This document shows, piece by piece, positions 39,501-51,500 of a stretch of 64,000 nucleotides of DNA (its first letter is position 1; each line of letters starts with the position of its first letter). This DNA comes from Pratylenchus scribneri. Its lineage: Eukaryota; Nematoda; Chromadorea; Rhabditida; Pratylenchidae. The stretch covers positions 1,364,001 to 1,428,000 of the forward strand of contig JAQSEB010000022.1 in the NCBI GenBank assembly GCA_030063045.1, read 5' to 3'. The translations under genes and the position numbers were made by a program. Under the pieces are notes generated by a model. It did no database searches, was not told the DNA's origin, and saw only the letters and a list, made by a program, of their open reading frames with translations.

Positions 39501-42500
39501 TGAAACCAGAACCGGCTCCAAAGCCAGATGATGCTCAATTGGCGAAGAAGAAGAAACGAACTGTCTCAGACATCAAAGAAGATAAAGCCAAGGCTGAAGC
39601 TCAACCAACAGAAGTACAAACCTTATTCCCAGATCAGAAAATTCAGCAGGAACAAAATAAAACGTCCGATCTAATTACTAATGAAAAACAAAAACCAATA
39701 TCATTACAAAAGAAAAAGATTGCCGAAGAACAAGAAAAAGCCAAAAAACTGGCTGATGAAAAGAAGCGAAAAGAAGAGGAAGAAATGAAGAAACGAGCTG
39801 ACGAAGCAAAGAAAAGACGAGATGAATCTTTGGCCAAAAAGAAAGCATTGGAAGATGAAAAGAAAAAAGCAACTGGAGACAAAGGAGAACCGGAGAAAAA
39901 ATCTCTTCAAGAAAAGGACATTGAGGAGGAAGAGCGGAGAAGAAAAGAACGAGATGATGTTTTGAAGAAGAGAAGAGAGGCCGACGATAAAGCCAAAGCA
40001 GAGGCAGATGAAGCCAAAAAGGTTAGTTTCTTTACTATGATTTGTAAATTATTTATTTAGTCGAAAGATTTCAAAAAATTAATAATTTGAAAAGGTCAAA
40101 ATTTAATGGAAAGGAATATTTAAATTTATATATAGCAGTACTAAATAATAAAATTTCCAAAAAATATAGACATCGTATATTTTTAAATTAAATTTTTAAA
40201 AGTAATATATGTAAATATATATTATGTAGGTTAAGATAAGATACCTATACCTACCTTAACCTTATTGTGTTTAAGATTAATGTAATACATTTTATTTATT
40301 AAAAATTGCACATTGTAATTATAAATTATACAATATTCTTATAGTTAATTAATAGATAGCGGATTTACATTTTTTAAAAATATTTTTTTCTAAGTATTTG
40401 CTAATGAAAACATCATATTTTTGTGAAGAAATTTTTTGATTTGAAGCAATTTTTGTCATTTTTTAATATATTTCAATATTGTGAAACTTTATTAATATTT
40501 TATCACTCTATCAACATTTTAAAGATTTTTCATAATTTTAAAAGGTATTTTTTGAGGAAGAAATTTTTGGGAAAATTTTTTGAGGCAAAAAATTTTTTTG
40601 AAAAAATTAAAGAACTTTTGGAAAAAAGATAACCTCTATAAATAAGCCTTTTTGATGAAAAATATTTTTTTGGTAAAAAAATGATTTTTCTGAATATAAA
40701 AATTTTTGGACTTATTTCCAATATTTTTTTTAAATATTTCGCGATTTTAAAAAATGTAAATTATCTCTCTATTAATTAATAATTGTCCAATAAAAGCTTG
40801 AATTTACCTCGCAGTTTTTCATTCGAACAGTGAAAATGAACACAATCAATCAATTCTTGTGACGCCAAAAAATAAATAATTTTGACTTTTGACATTATAT
40901 TTGGTCGTTAATGAAAACCAATAAGGAATATTTACTATTTGGTCGAAATTAGGAGAAAACCAATTTATTGAAATATTTGTGGATATTGTATGGGATGGGA
41001 ATATGAATGAATATGGAAATTTATGAAAAAATTCAATATTATAAGAAAATAGGATAAAATGTCAAATGGGAATAAAATGTTATTTTTAATATTTCAAATG
41101 ATCCTATTTCGACCACATTTGATTATCTTTTTTTTTCATTCAGCATATAAAAGAAAAAATCTTCATAGTAAATAGTAAAATTTCTTATTTCAGACAATGG
41201 ATGAAATGGCAAGAAGACGTGAAGAAGCCAAAAAGAAAAAAGAGGAGGATGAAAAACGATTAAAAGAGGAAGCACTTTTGAAATCAAAAGAATCGGATGA
41301 AGAAAAAGCTCGAAAAGCATTGGAAGCAAAGAAGGATGCCGATGCGGCATTGAAGAAAGCAATAGAAGAACAAGAGAAGGTGGACACAACCGTGAAAAAA
41401 TACAAATTGGATGAAGAAAAGCCGCCTCAAACCAAAAAGACATCAATTGATAAAAGCAAAGAAAAAATTACCGAAGAACCGAGCAAAAAATTAACAGTGA
41501 AAAAACCAGACGATAAGAAAGTCGAGGAAACAGGAACGAAATCGCCAGTTGAAGAAAAACAAATAAAATTGGAATTAACGAAAACCAAAAAAGCTGGCGA
41601 AAAACCATCTTTTGAAGAAGAAAAAACAGAAAAATTAAAACAAGGAAAGAAAGGAATTCGACCAGAAGATGAAAAGAAAGCGGAAGAAGATGAAGCCAAG
41701 GCCAAAATGGATGAATTGGCTCGAAAACGCAAAGAGAAGGCTTTAGCCAAAGAGGAAGAGGAACGGAAACGAAAGGAGGATGAAGCCGCGCAACGCAGAA
41801 AATCAATTGAAGATAAGCGATTAGCTGAACAAAAAGCCAAAGAAGAAGCGGATGCTGCGATGAAGAAAGCCAAGGATGGACAAGAGAAAGTGGATACCAC
41901 AGTGAAGAAATTCCAATTGGATGAAGAGAAACCGCCAACCACAAAGAAACCATCAATCGATAAAGGCGAATCAGGTGGGTAGACATTCCTTAAAATTAAT
42001 TTTGCACTATTTTCTAAAATCTCTTCTCATCTAAAATATCTAAATTTGCACAAAAATTGTAAACAATAAACTGTTTTTAGAAGCTGTCGTTGATGATGGC
42101 AAGAAGAAAAAGAAACGGACTGTTTCGGACATTAAAGAAGATAAAGAAAAGGCTGGAAAACTGCCAACCGAAGTCCAAATTCCTGACCAGAAAGTTGAAG
42201 AATCTGCTCAGATGAAACCAGAACCTACACCAAAACCATCCGATGTTGAGATGGCAAAGAAAAAAGCTGAAGATGAGAAGAAGAAGGCTGACGAATTAGC
42301 AGCAAAGAAGAAGATGGATGATGAGAAGAAGAAGGCTGACGAGTTGGCAGCAAAGAAGAAGATGGATGATGAGAAGAAGAAGGCTGACGAGTTGGCAGCA
42401 AAGAAGAAGATGGATGATGAGAAGAAGAAGGCTGATGATGATAAGAAAAAGGCTGATGAATTAGCAGCAAAGAAGAAGATGGATGATGAGAAGAAGAAGG

Positions 42501-45500
42501 CTGACGAGTTGGCAGCAAAGAAGAAGATGGATGATGAGAAGAAGGCTGACGAGTTGGCAGCAAAAAAGAAGATGGATGATGAGAAGAAGAAGGCGGAAGA
42601 TGAAAAGAAAAAGGCTGATGAATTAGCAGCAAAGAAGAAAATGGAAGATGAGAAGAAGAAGGCTGATGATGATAAGAAAAAGGCTGATGAAATAGCAGCA
42701 AAGAAGAAAATGGAAGATGAGAAGAAGAAGGCTGATGATGATAAGAAAAAGGCTGATGAAATAGCAGCAAAGAAGAAAATGGAAGATGAGAAGAAGAAGG
42801 CTGATGATGATAAGAAAAAGGCTGATGAAATAGCAGCAAAGAAGAAAATGGAAGATGAGAAGAAGAAGGCTGATGATGATAAGAAAAAGGCTGATGAAAT
42901 AGCAGCAAAGACGAAAATGGAAGATGAGAAGAAGAAGGCTGATGATGATAAGAAAAAGGCTGATGAAATAGCAGCAAAGAAGAAAATGGAAGATGAGAAG
43001 AAGAAGATGGATGATGATAAGAAGAAGGCGGATGAATTAGCAAAGAAGAACGCCGAAGACAATAAAAAAAGTGAAAAGGATAAATTATCCGTGAAAGACG
43101 AAAAAATCAAAGAAATCTCGCACGATTTTGACATGAACCCTGCAGCAAAATTGACGAATATTCCATTTAATTTGACATTGTTTGAAGGAGCATTTGACCG
43201 AGATGCCTTCTGCGAAATCAATTCAAATATTCTTGAGAAGAAAATGAAAACTGACAAAATTGGAATTGGCGTCTCATTCAACAAGGATATGAAAATAAAC
43301 GAAGTGGATTTGGAAGAGGAATTTATGCATTTCAATGAGGAAGAATTCTCTGAAGCGAGAATAATTGAGCCGGATTTGGATGCAACCAAAGCTGATGTTG
43401 GAATATTACCTCCTATGGGAGAGGAAGGAGTTGAAACAAGAAGGTCGAAAAAGAAGACAGTACGAAGACGAAAATATGATTCATTGGATGTGATGAGACC
43501 CGAAGGCGGACAACAATTGGATATGGATGTTCAACGGGACAAGAGTCCAATGGGTGAGTTTAATTTAATGACAAAATGAATTGGTGAAATAATATTAATA
43601 TATTTGGAAATATTTAAAATAGTGGGAGAATTTATATTTTATTGCTATCTAAATTCTTTCTCGTTTAAACCTCCCTTCTGCTTCTATCCAATAGCCAGAT
43701 ATCCAAATAAATTATTTCCGGAAATTTTTTTATTATTTATACAAATATTTATGAAAAAAAATTAAATTTAACGAAAAATTCAAAAATTTTTTTTTATTAT
43801 AAGCATGCCAAAGAATAATTTGTTAAAGAAATATTTGGTGTCAATAAGTGCAAAAATACATTTATTTGATGCCAAAAAAGCCAAAAATATTTTCAATTAA
43901 ACTATACAAAATTTTTTAAAATTTTTCCAAAATTTTTTAAAATTTTTCGGAAATTTTCCAAAATTAATTTTTCGAAATTTATCAAATTTTTTGAAAATAT
44001 ATTCACAATTCCAGGCACCCAATATTTGAACGTGTTCATTGACATTGAGGCTGGCGAGGAATCTTCAAGCACGGAGGGAATCATTAAAATGGAAGAGATT
44101 GAATATGCCGAAAGTGAATCATCAGTTTTGTTACCCGAAAATGAAGATGGCGAACGAATGGACTTGGATGTTCGTTTCGAGGAGATGAAACAAGATGAAG
44201 GAGTGGAAGCCAAATTCCCATTGTCACCAACTATTCAGGTTGGTTTTTATGAGAAAAAATTAATGAAATTTTAAAATATTTTAAAAAGTTTGATAATCAT
44301 TTCCATAAGATTCAATTAATTTAACAAAAAATAAAAAATAAATTAATTTCAAAAATTCTAGAATATCGAGGAAATGGTTCGACTCGAAAAATTGAAAAAG
44401 CAAATGAAGGATAAAGAAGAACCGAAAAAAGATGAAATGCCACCTCCACCACCTCCTCCTATTGAATCAACCGAAACTGTGGTGCCAGATGAGGGTAAGA
44501 GAAATTTCAAAATAATTAAATTTTATTTATTCCAAGTCAATATTATTTTTTATTTTTTTAAATGAACATTTAATTCATCCTACATATTATGTAGTTACTA
44601 GCGCAAAATAGGGAGGGATTCATTTTTTCATAAAAATTGTCCCTAGAGCCTCTGGAAATTAGAATTTTTTGATCATTTTTGACAAATATTAGATTTGATT
44701 AAAAAGGCACAAATATAATCATTGAATCTTTTCGTTAAATTTTTGATTAAATTTCATTGAAAAAAAGTCAAAAAAAAATCACTTCTAAATTACTCTACCT
44801 TTAAAAATCATTGGCAAATCCTAAAAATTTTGTATCAAAAAATCAATATGTTTTGCGCGAATTTTTGCCTCATCAACATTTCCTCTTCTATTCACTTTTT
44901 TCGTATGTGCAAACAAACAGAAACTCGGGGAACGAAAGAAGAGGCATAGGAATAGGAGGATGTGGGGTGGTGGGATATGTGACTTAAAGAATCAAGAAGC
45001 CGATGGATAAAGCGCTTCTTGGGCCCCAATATCCTCCTTCTCTTCTTTCCGTTCCTATTTTTTGGTGCGCGATATCGCCGTCTTTATCTCCTTGCCACTT
45101 TTGCGCTTGTCTTTCAATTCGAACTTGAGTGAAAAGCCATGTTTTTTTGTCACATTCAAAATCAGTTTGAAGACGAAAAGCAAGAGCAAAGCAGCAGCTG
45201 ATTAGGAAATTAGAGGAGTAGGATGAAAATGCTCGAGATAAGGAACCATTTTTTCAACCATTGTAAAAAACAATCCCACAAATTTCTAGAAAATCTATTC
45301 GAATTTCGAATTAAATTTTTTATTTATCAATTTAACCATTTCAGAAACATTGATCGCCGAGGAGGCAGCCGGTTTGTTAAAATTTCAAAAAAATTTAATA
45401 ACTTTTGATCAATTTTCGGAACAATTTTTTATTTATTTAAAAAGAAATTATCAAAAATTGCATTAAAAAATAAATAAAAATGTTCCGATTTTCCAGCTTT

Positions 45501-48500
45501 AATTTTTAAAAAAAACGCAAAAATACTGAGTGAACTTTTAAAATTACAAAAAAAGGTTTCAAAATTGGTTGGCAAATTGGAATAAATTAAAATAAAAATT
45601 TTACAGGTCTACAGATATTTAAAATAATTTATTAATTTATTAAATTAATTAATTAAATTATTAAAATTTTTTTCATCGTCTTCTTCACGTTTAACTGCCT
45701 TTAACTATTTTAACATTTGAATGCTGTGATCACATTTTATTAACATTAATCACAGAAATGGCGGTTCTTCTCAATTTAATTGTAAAATTTTTCAGGAATA
45801 ATCTGGGAATTTTTCGTAGGAAATAAATAAAATAGAATAAAAAATAATTTTTTAATTTTAGAAACATCGACGCCAAAAAAGGATGGAAAACGGACAGAGG
45901 CGGAAAAGAAGTCGATCAACAATGATACATCAATAAATGTTCAATTGGAAAAGGCGATGGAAAGAGAAAGAGCGCAAATATTGGTAGAGTTTCGTCCAAA
46001 TAAACAGGAATTAAATTTGAATCGGGGAAATTTAATCAAAAAATATTTGGAGCATGCAAATGTAGGAAATTATGCATATGAAAGTGTTTATAAAACATGC
46101 AAAGAGATGGAAATGAGAAGAAAAGGAAGCAAAAAATTGAAGAAAGAAATGTCGCGAGAATTTGATGAAAGTGATGACGAAGAAAAAAGGGAAGAAGAGA
46201 GGAAGCAAATGAAGAGAATTGAAGTTTTAAGGAAGAGAGATGCAATAGAAGAAAAGGGGAAAAATGAAGAATCGAAAAAATTTGTATTGGGAAAGAAGAG
46301 CAAAAAGAAGATTGAAGGAGGTTTTGAAGAGGATGAAGATGAAATTATTAGAGATAAAAAAGAAGGAAAGGAAGAGAGGAAATTTGATGAAGAAGGCAAA
46401 TCCGAATTCAAAGCCAAAATAAAGAAGAAATTAGGGAAGAACGAAGAAGATGAAGCTAAAATTCCATTGCCTGGGAAGGAAGAGAGGAAATTTGATGAAG
46501 AAGGCAAATCTGGATTCAAAGCCAAAATAACGAAGAAAACTGGCAAAGAAGATGAAGCGAATATGCCTGGGAGCGAAGAGAAGACATTTAATGAAGAAGG
46601 CAAATCAAGATTTAAGACTAAAATTCCAAAGAAACCATCTAAAGAAGATGATGAACAGATTCATATGCAGGAAGAGAAGACACTCGATGAAGAAGGCAAA
46701 TCAGAATTCAAAGTCAAAATAATGGAGAAAGTAAGCAAAGAAGATGAAATTCAAATGCCAAAGAAGAAAGAGAAGGCATTTGATGAAGAAGGCAAATCTG
46801 GATTCTCTGCTAATTCCCAAAAAATCAAGCACAGAAAATGAAGCGAAGATGCCCGAGAAAGCTGGGAAGGAAAAGAAGGCATTTGATGAAGAGGGAAAAT
46901 CTGCATTCAAAGTCAAAATATCCAAGAAATCAGACAAGAAAGAAAAAGATGAAAGTCAAATGTCAGGGAAGGAAAAGAAGAAATTCATTGAAGAGAGCAA
47001 ATCCGGATTCAAGGCCGAAATTCCTAAGAAATCTGGCAAGGAAAAAGAAGATGAAACTCAATTGCCAGGTAATAAGGAAGAGATGACATTTGATGAAGAT
47101 GAAGAGAGTAAATCGGGATACAAAGCCAAAATTCCAAAGAAAACTGGCAAAGAAGATGAAAGCAAAATGACAATAAAAGTAGAGATTACATTTGATGAAG
47201 AAGACAAATCCGCATTCAAAGCCAACATTACAAAAAAATCAGCCAAAGAAGATGATGAACAGATTCATATGCAGGAAGAGAAGACACTCGATGAAGAAGG
47301 AAAATCAGGATTCAAAGTCAAAATAACGAAGAAAACTGGCAAAGAAGATGAAGAGAATATGCCTGAGACGAAAGAGAAAGTTTTTGATGAAGAAAGCAAA
47401 TCAGGATTTAAGGCCAAAATTCCAAAGAAATCAGGCAATGAAGATGAGAGCAAAAAGCCAGGAAGAGATGAAAAAACTTTTGACGAAGAGGGAAAATCAG
47501 GATTCAAGGCCAAAATAATGAAGAAAACAGGCAAGAAAGAAGAGGATGAAACTCAAATTCAAATGCCAGAAATAAAAGAGAGTGCTAATGGAGATGGAAT
47601 ATCTGAATCGAAAAAATTCCCAAGAAATCGGGAAAAGAAGATCAAGATAAAATGTCAAGGAAGAAAGAGATTCCATTTGATGAAAAATCCAGGGTATCGA
47701 AGAAACCCGTCAAAGAAGATGAAGAGAAGATGCCTGAAAAGAAAGAAAACACTTTTTATGAAGAAGGAAATTCAGGATTCAAGGCTAAAATTCCAAAAAA
47801 ATCAGCCAAAGAATATGAGGAACAGATGCCTGGAGGGGAAGAGAAGACTTTTGATGAAGATATTCAATCAGGATTTAAGGCCAAAATTCCGAAAAAATCA
47901 GGAAAAGAAGATGAAGAGAAGATGCCCGAGAAGGAAGAGAAGACATTTGATGAAGAGGGAAAATCTGGATTCAAGGCCAAAATTCCAAAGAAATCAAGCA
48001 GAGAAGATGAAAGCCAAATGCCTGTAAAAGAAGAGAAGACATTCGATGAAGAGGGCAAATCAAGATTCAAGGCCAAAATAACGAAGAAATCAGGGAAGAA
48101 AGAAGATGAAACTAAAATTTCAATGTCTGAAAATGAAGTGAAGGCATTAGATGAAGAGGGCAAATCCGGATTCAAAGCAAAAATAACAAAGAAGACTGGC
48201 AAGGAAGAAGAAGATGAAATTCAATTGCCAGGAATGGAAGGAAAAAAATTCGATGGGGAGGGCAAATCCGAATTCAAGGCCAAAATAATGAATAAATCAG
48301 TCAAAGAAGATGAGAGCGAAAAGCCAGGAAGAGATGAAAAAACTTTTGACGAAGAAGGCAAATCTGGATTCAAAGCCAAAACACCAGTCAATAAAGATGA
48401 AAACAAAATGCCAATGATAGGAAAGGATGAAAATAAAAAGGAGAAATTTTCTAATAAGGAATCAATCATGGAAAAAGAAAAAGATGAAATGGAATCAAAG

Positions 48501-51500
48501 ATGAAATCTGATGATAGTGTCAAAACTGAAAAATTGGTGAAGGATCAATCAATGGATGAAAAGAAGAAGATAAATGAAATGGAATTGAAGAAAAAATCTG
48601 ACAAAAATGGCAAATCTGATAAATTGGCCAAAGATAAATCGAAGGATGAGAAACAAAAGGATGAGTTCAAATCAGAGACAAAAATAGATGAAAGTGCCAA
48701 ATCTGTTAATAAGGACAAATTTGTCAAGGAGAAATTAATTGATGAGAAGCAGAAAGATGAAATAGATACAATGATCAAATCTGATAAAGCTGCTAAATCA
48801 GACAAAAATAAGAAATCGGATATAGATCAATTAATGAAAGCGAAACAGAAAGATGACATGGAATCAAAGATAAAATCAGATGAAAGTTTCAAATCTGGCA
48901 AATTTACCAAAGATAAATCAATAGAAGAGAAGGAGAAAGATAAATTGGAAATAAAGACAAGATCCGACGAAATTGGCATATCTGTAAAATTGGCCAAGGA
49001 TAAATCAATGGATGAAAAAAAGAAGGATCAATTGGAATCAAAAACTAAATCTGATAAAAGTGCCAAATCCGAAATATTGGCCGAAGGTAAATCAATAGAA
49101 GAGAAGGGGAAGATTGAAATGGAATCGAAGATTAAATCTGATGAAAGTGGCAAGAAGAAGATATCGGTCAATGAAAAATCAATCGAAGAGAAGCAAAAGG
49201 AACATTTATTATCAAAAACAAAATTCGACGAAGGTGACAAATCTGACAAGAAGGACAAATTAATCGAGAATCAGTCAATGGATGAGAAGAAGAAAGATGA
49301 AATGGAATCAATGATAAAATCAGATGAAAATTCCAAATCTAGTAAATTGGCCAAAGATCAATCAATGGGTATGAAGCAAATTGATGAAACTGAAACAGTG
49401 ACAAAATCTGTTAAAAGTACTGAATCCGAAATATTGACTAAAGATCAATCTATTGATGAGAAGAAAAAGGTTGAAATGGAATCAAAAACAAAATCTGAAG
49501 AAAATGGCAAATCTGAAAAATCGACCAAGGATAAATTAGTCGAAGATAAGAAGAAGAATGAAATTGAATCAAAGAATAAATCAGATGAAAATGTCGAATT
49601 TGATAAATTGCCCCAGGAAAAATCAATGGATGAGAAGATGAGGAATGAATTAAAAACTAAGATAAAATTTGGTGAAAGTAACAAATTGGGCAAAGATAAA
49701 ACGAATGAGAAGCAAAATGTTGAATTGGAATCAATGATAAAATCAGAAGAAAGTTCCAAAACAGGCAAATTGGCCATAGATAAATTGAAGGATGAGAAGC
49801 AAAAGGATGAACTGGAATTAATGACAAAATCGAATGAAATCGGCAAATCCGAGAAAAAAGATAATTTGGCAAAGGAAAAAACAATGGAAGATGATCAAAA
49901 ATATGAAAAGCCAAAGGCAAAACCAGTTGAAATGGCCAAAACCGATAAAATGGCCAAGGATAAATCAATTGATGAGAATCAGAAGGATGAATTTGGATCG
50001 AAGCCAAGATATGATGAAAGTGCCAAATCTACCAATCAGAAGAAACTGCTCAAGGATAAATCCATGGAAGAGGAAAAGAAGGATGAAACTTTATCAACGA
50101 TAAAATCTGAACTAGGTGTCAAATCCACTGACTCTGATCAAAATATCAAATCTGCCAAAAAGAAGAAATTGAACAAAGATCAATCAATGCAAATGAAGCA
50201 GAAGAATGAAATCGAATCTGAAGAAATTCAAACGATGGCAGAAGTTGATGGAAAAACAGAAATATCGGAAGAAATTCAAATAGAAATGCCAGAAAATGAG
50301 CAAAAATCAAAGGCTGAAATATCGGAAGGAATTCAAACGGAAATGCCAGAAAATGAGCAAAAATCAAAGGCTGAAATATCGGAAGGAATTCAAACGGAAA
50401 TGCCAGAAAATGAGCAAAAATCAAAGGCTGAAATATCGGAAGGAATTCAAACGGAAATGCCAGAAAATGAGCAAAAATCAAAGGCTGAAATATCGGAAGG
50501 AATTCAAACGGAAATGCCAGAAATTGTCCAAAAATCGAATCCAGAAATTTCGGAAGGAATTCAGACGGAAATGCCAGAAATTGATCAAAGACCGAAACCA
50601 GAAATTTCGGAAGGAATTCAGACGGAAATGCCAGAAATTGATCAAAGACCGAAACCAGAAATTTCGGAAGCTTGCCAAACTGATTGGACTGAAATAGAAG
50701 AAATATCAAAATCAGATTCTAAAAAGAAGTTACAAAAGAAAAGTGCCAAAAATTTTGAAAAAACCATTGATTCAAATAAGGAAATTAATGAAGATAAAAT
50801 GATGAAAATGGTTAACAAAGATCAATTATTTGATGGTGAAATGAAATCTGAAATTGAATCAAAATCATTTAAATCGGATGAAAACAAAGGCAAAATGATT
50901 AAATCGGATAAAGATGGAAGTGAAATAATGGCATTTGATAAGGATGAAGGCAAATTTTTGCCATCCGAAAACAATATGACCTCAGATAAGAAAGGCGACA
51001 AGATGACCGCATCGGAAACAGATGAAGACAACATTTTTGCACCGAACATAGACGGAAGCAAAATGGTGGCATCTGAAGAGGATGAAAGCAGGATAAAAGC
51101 ATCTGATAAGAAAGGGGATAAAATTGTGGCATCTAAAATAAATGAACGAAAAATTTCGGTATCAGATAAGAATGGAGCCAAAATAACAATATCTGAGGCG
51201 GATGAGAGCAAAATGGCAGGAACTGATGAGAAGAAAGGCGACAAAATGACTGCATCTGAAAAGGATGGAGAAAAAATTTCGGCATCAAAAAAGGATGGAG
51301 ACAAAACAACGGTATCAGATAAAGAAGAAAGCAAAATTTCGGTATCTGGTGAAGATGAAGGCAAAATGCAAAGCGAGTCTGGCAAACCAAAGATAATAGA
51401 AAAAATTGAGAAGGGTGTGAAAACATTGATTGAAGGAGCCAAAAAACTTATTAATGAAGTTGATAAATTAGAAGATGAAAAGCAGGGCAAATCGGCAGGC

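Larger units (their letters stand above)
2898..40021 (+). repeat. Tandem array of 64 phase-0 exons with conserved introns
   Basis: Each unit is an exon starting gcggatgaattagcc and ending gaaaagaaaaag, followed by a GTGAGT intron. Exon lengths sum to 29,925 bases (9,975 codons); 63 introns sum to about 7.2 kb. 47 exons carry the KKRTVSD-type linker (one reads KKQTVSD, in R18) and 17 lack it. Exon lengths fall into families: 429, 435, 459, 477, 507, 525, 570, 573, 618 and 714 bases, plus short ones of 111-336. Many differ by 45 or 48 bases, that is by one 15- or 16-residue helix module. Every exon length is a multiple of 3. Confidence 0.9.
46375..48380 (+). repeat. FDEEGKSGFKAKI repeat block, about 19 copies
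   Basis: The consensus is K-x-F-D-E-E-G-K-S-G-F-K-A-K-I-P-K-K-S-G followed by KEDE and a Met-Pro, with a period of about 31-36 residues. Copies lie across three reading-frame segments. Two further copies near 47.6-47.7 kb are degenerate. Confidence 0.8.

Noticed and set aside
2898..40021. CRISPR array or satellite DNA as explanation of the regular repeats
   Set aside because: Repeats are protein-coding with preserved frame and splice signals, unit length is hundreds of bases and variable, and there are no spacer-like unique segments.
40423..40632. Small ORF in the intron after R64
   Set aside because: AT-rich with Phe/Leu/Lys/Asn bias typical of random AT sequence; no matching splice phase.
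41197..41199. ATG at 41197 as a gene start
   Set aside because: A good acceptor lies directly upstream (ends 41193) in phase with the previous exon, so it reads as an internal Met.
3163..43389. Dozens of minus-strand open frames rich in Ser/Phe/Leu/Pro across the array
   Set aside because: They are exact reverse-complement shadows of AAG/GAA/GAT-rich coding exons, repeated with every unit, and have no splice or start context of their own.
45223..45408. 61-residue ORF overlapping the micro-exon
   Set aside because: The frame differs from the micro-exon phase, and the composition is random-like.
46731..46834. Hidden intron (gtaagc ... cacag) explaining the first frame break
   Set aside because: Its length puts the downstream exon in the wrong frame, and it would remove well-formed repeat sequence.
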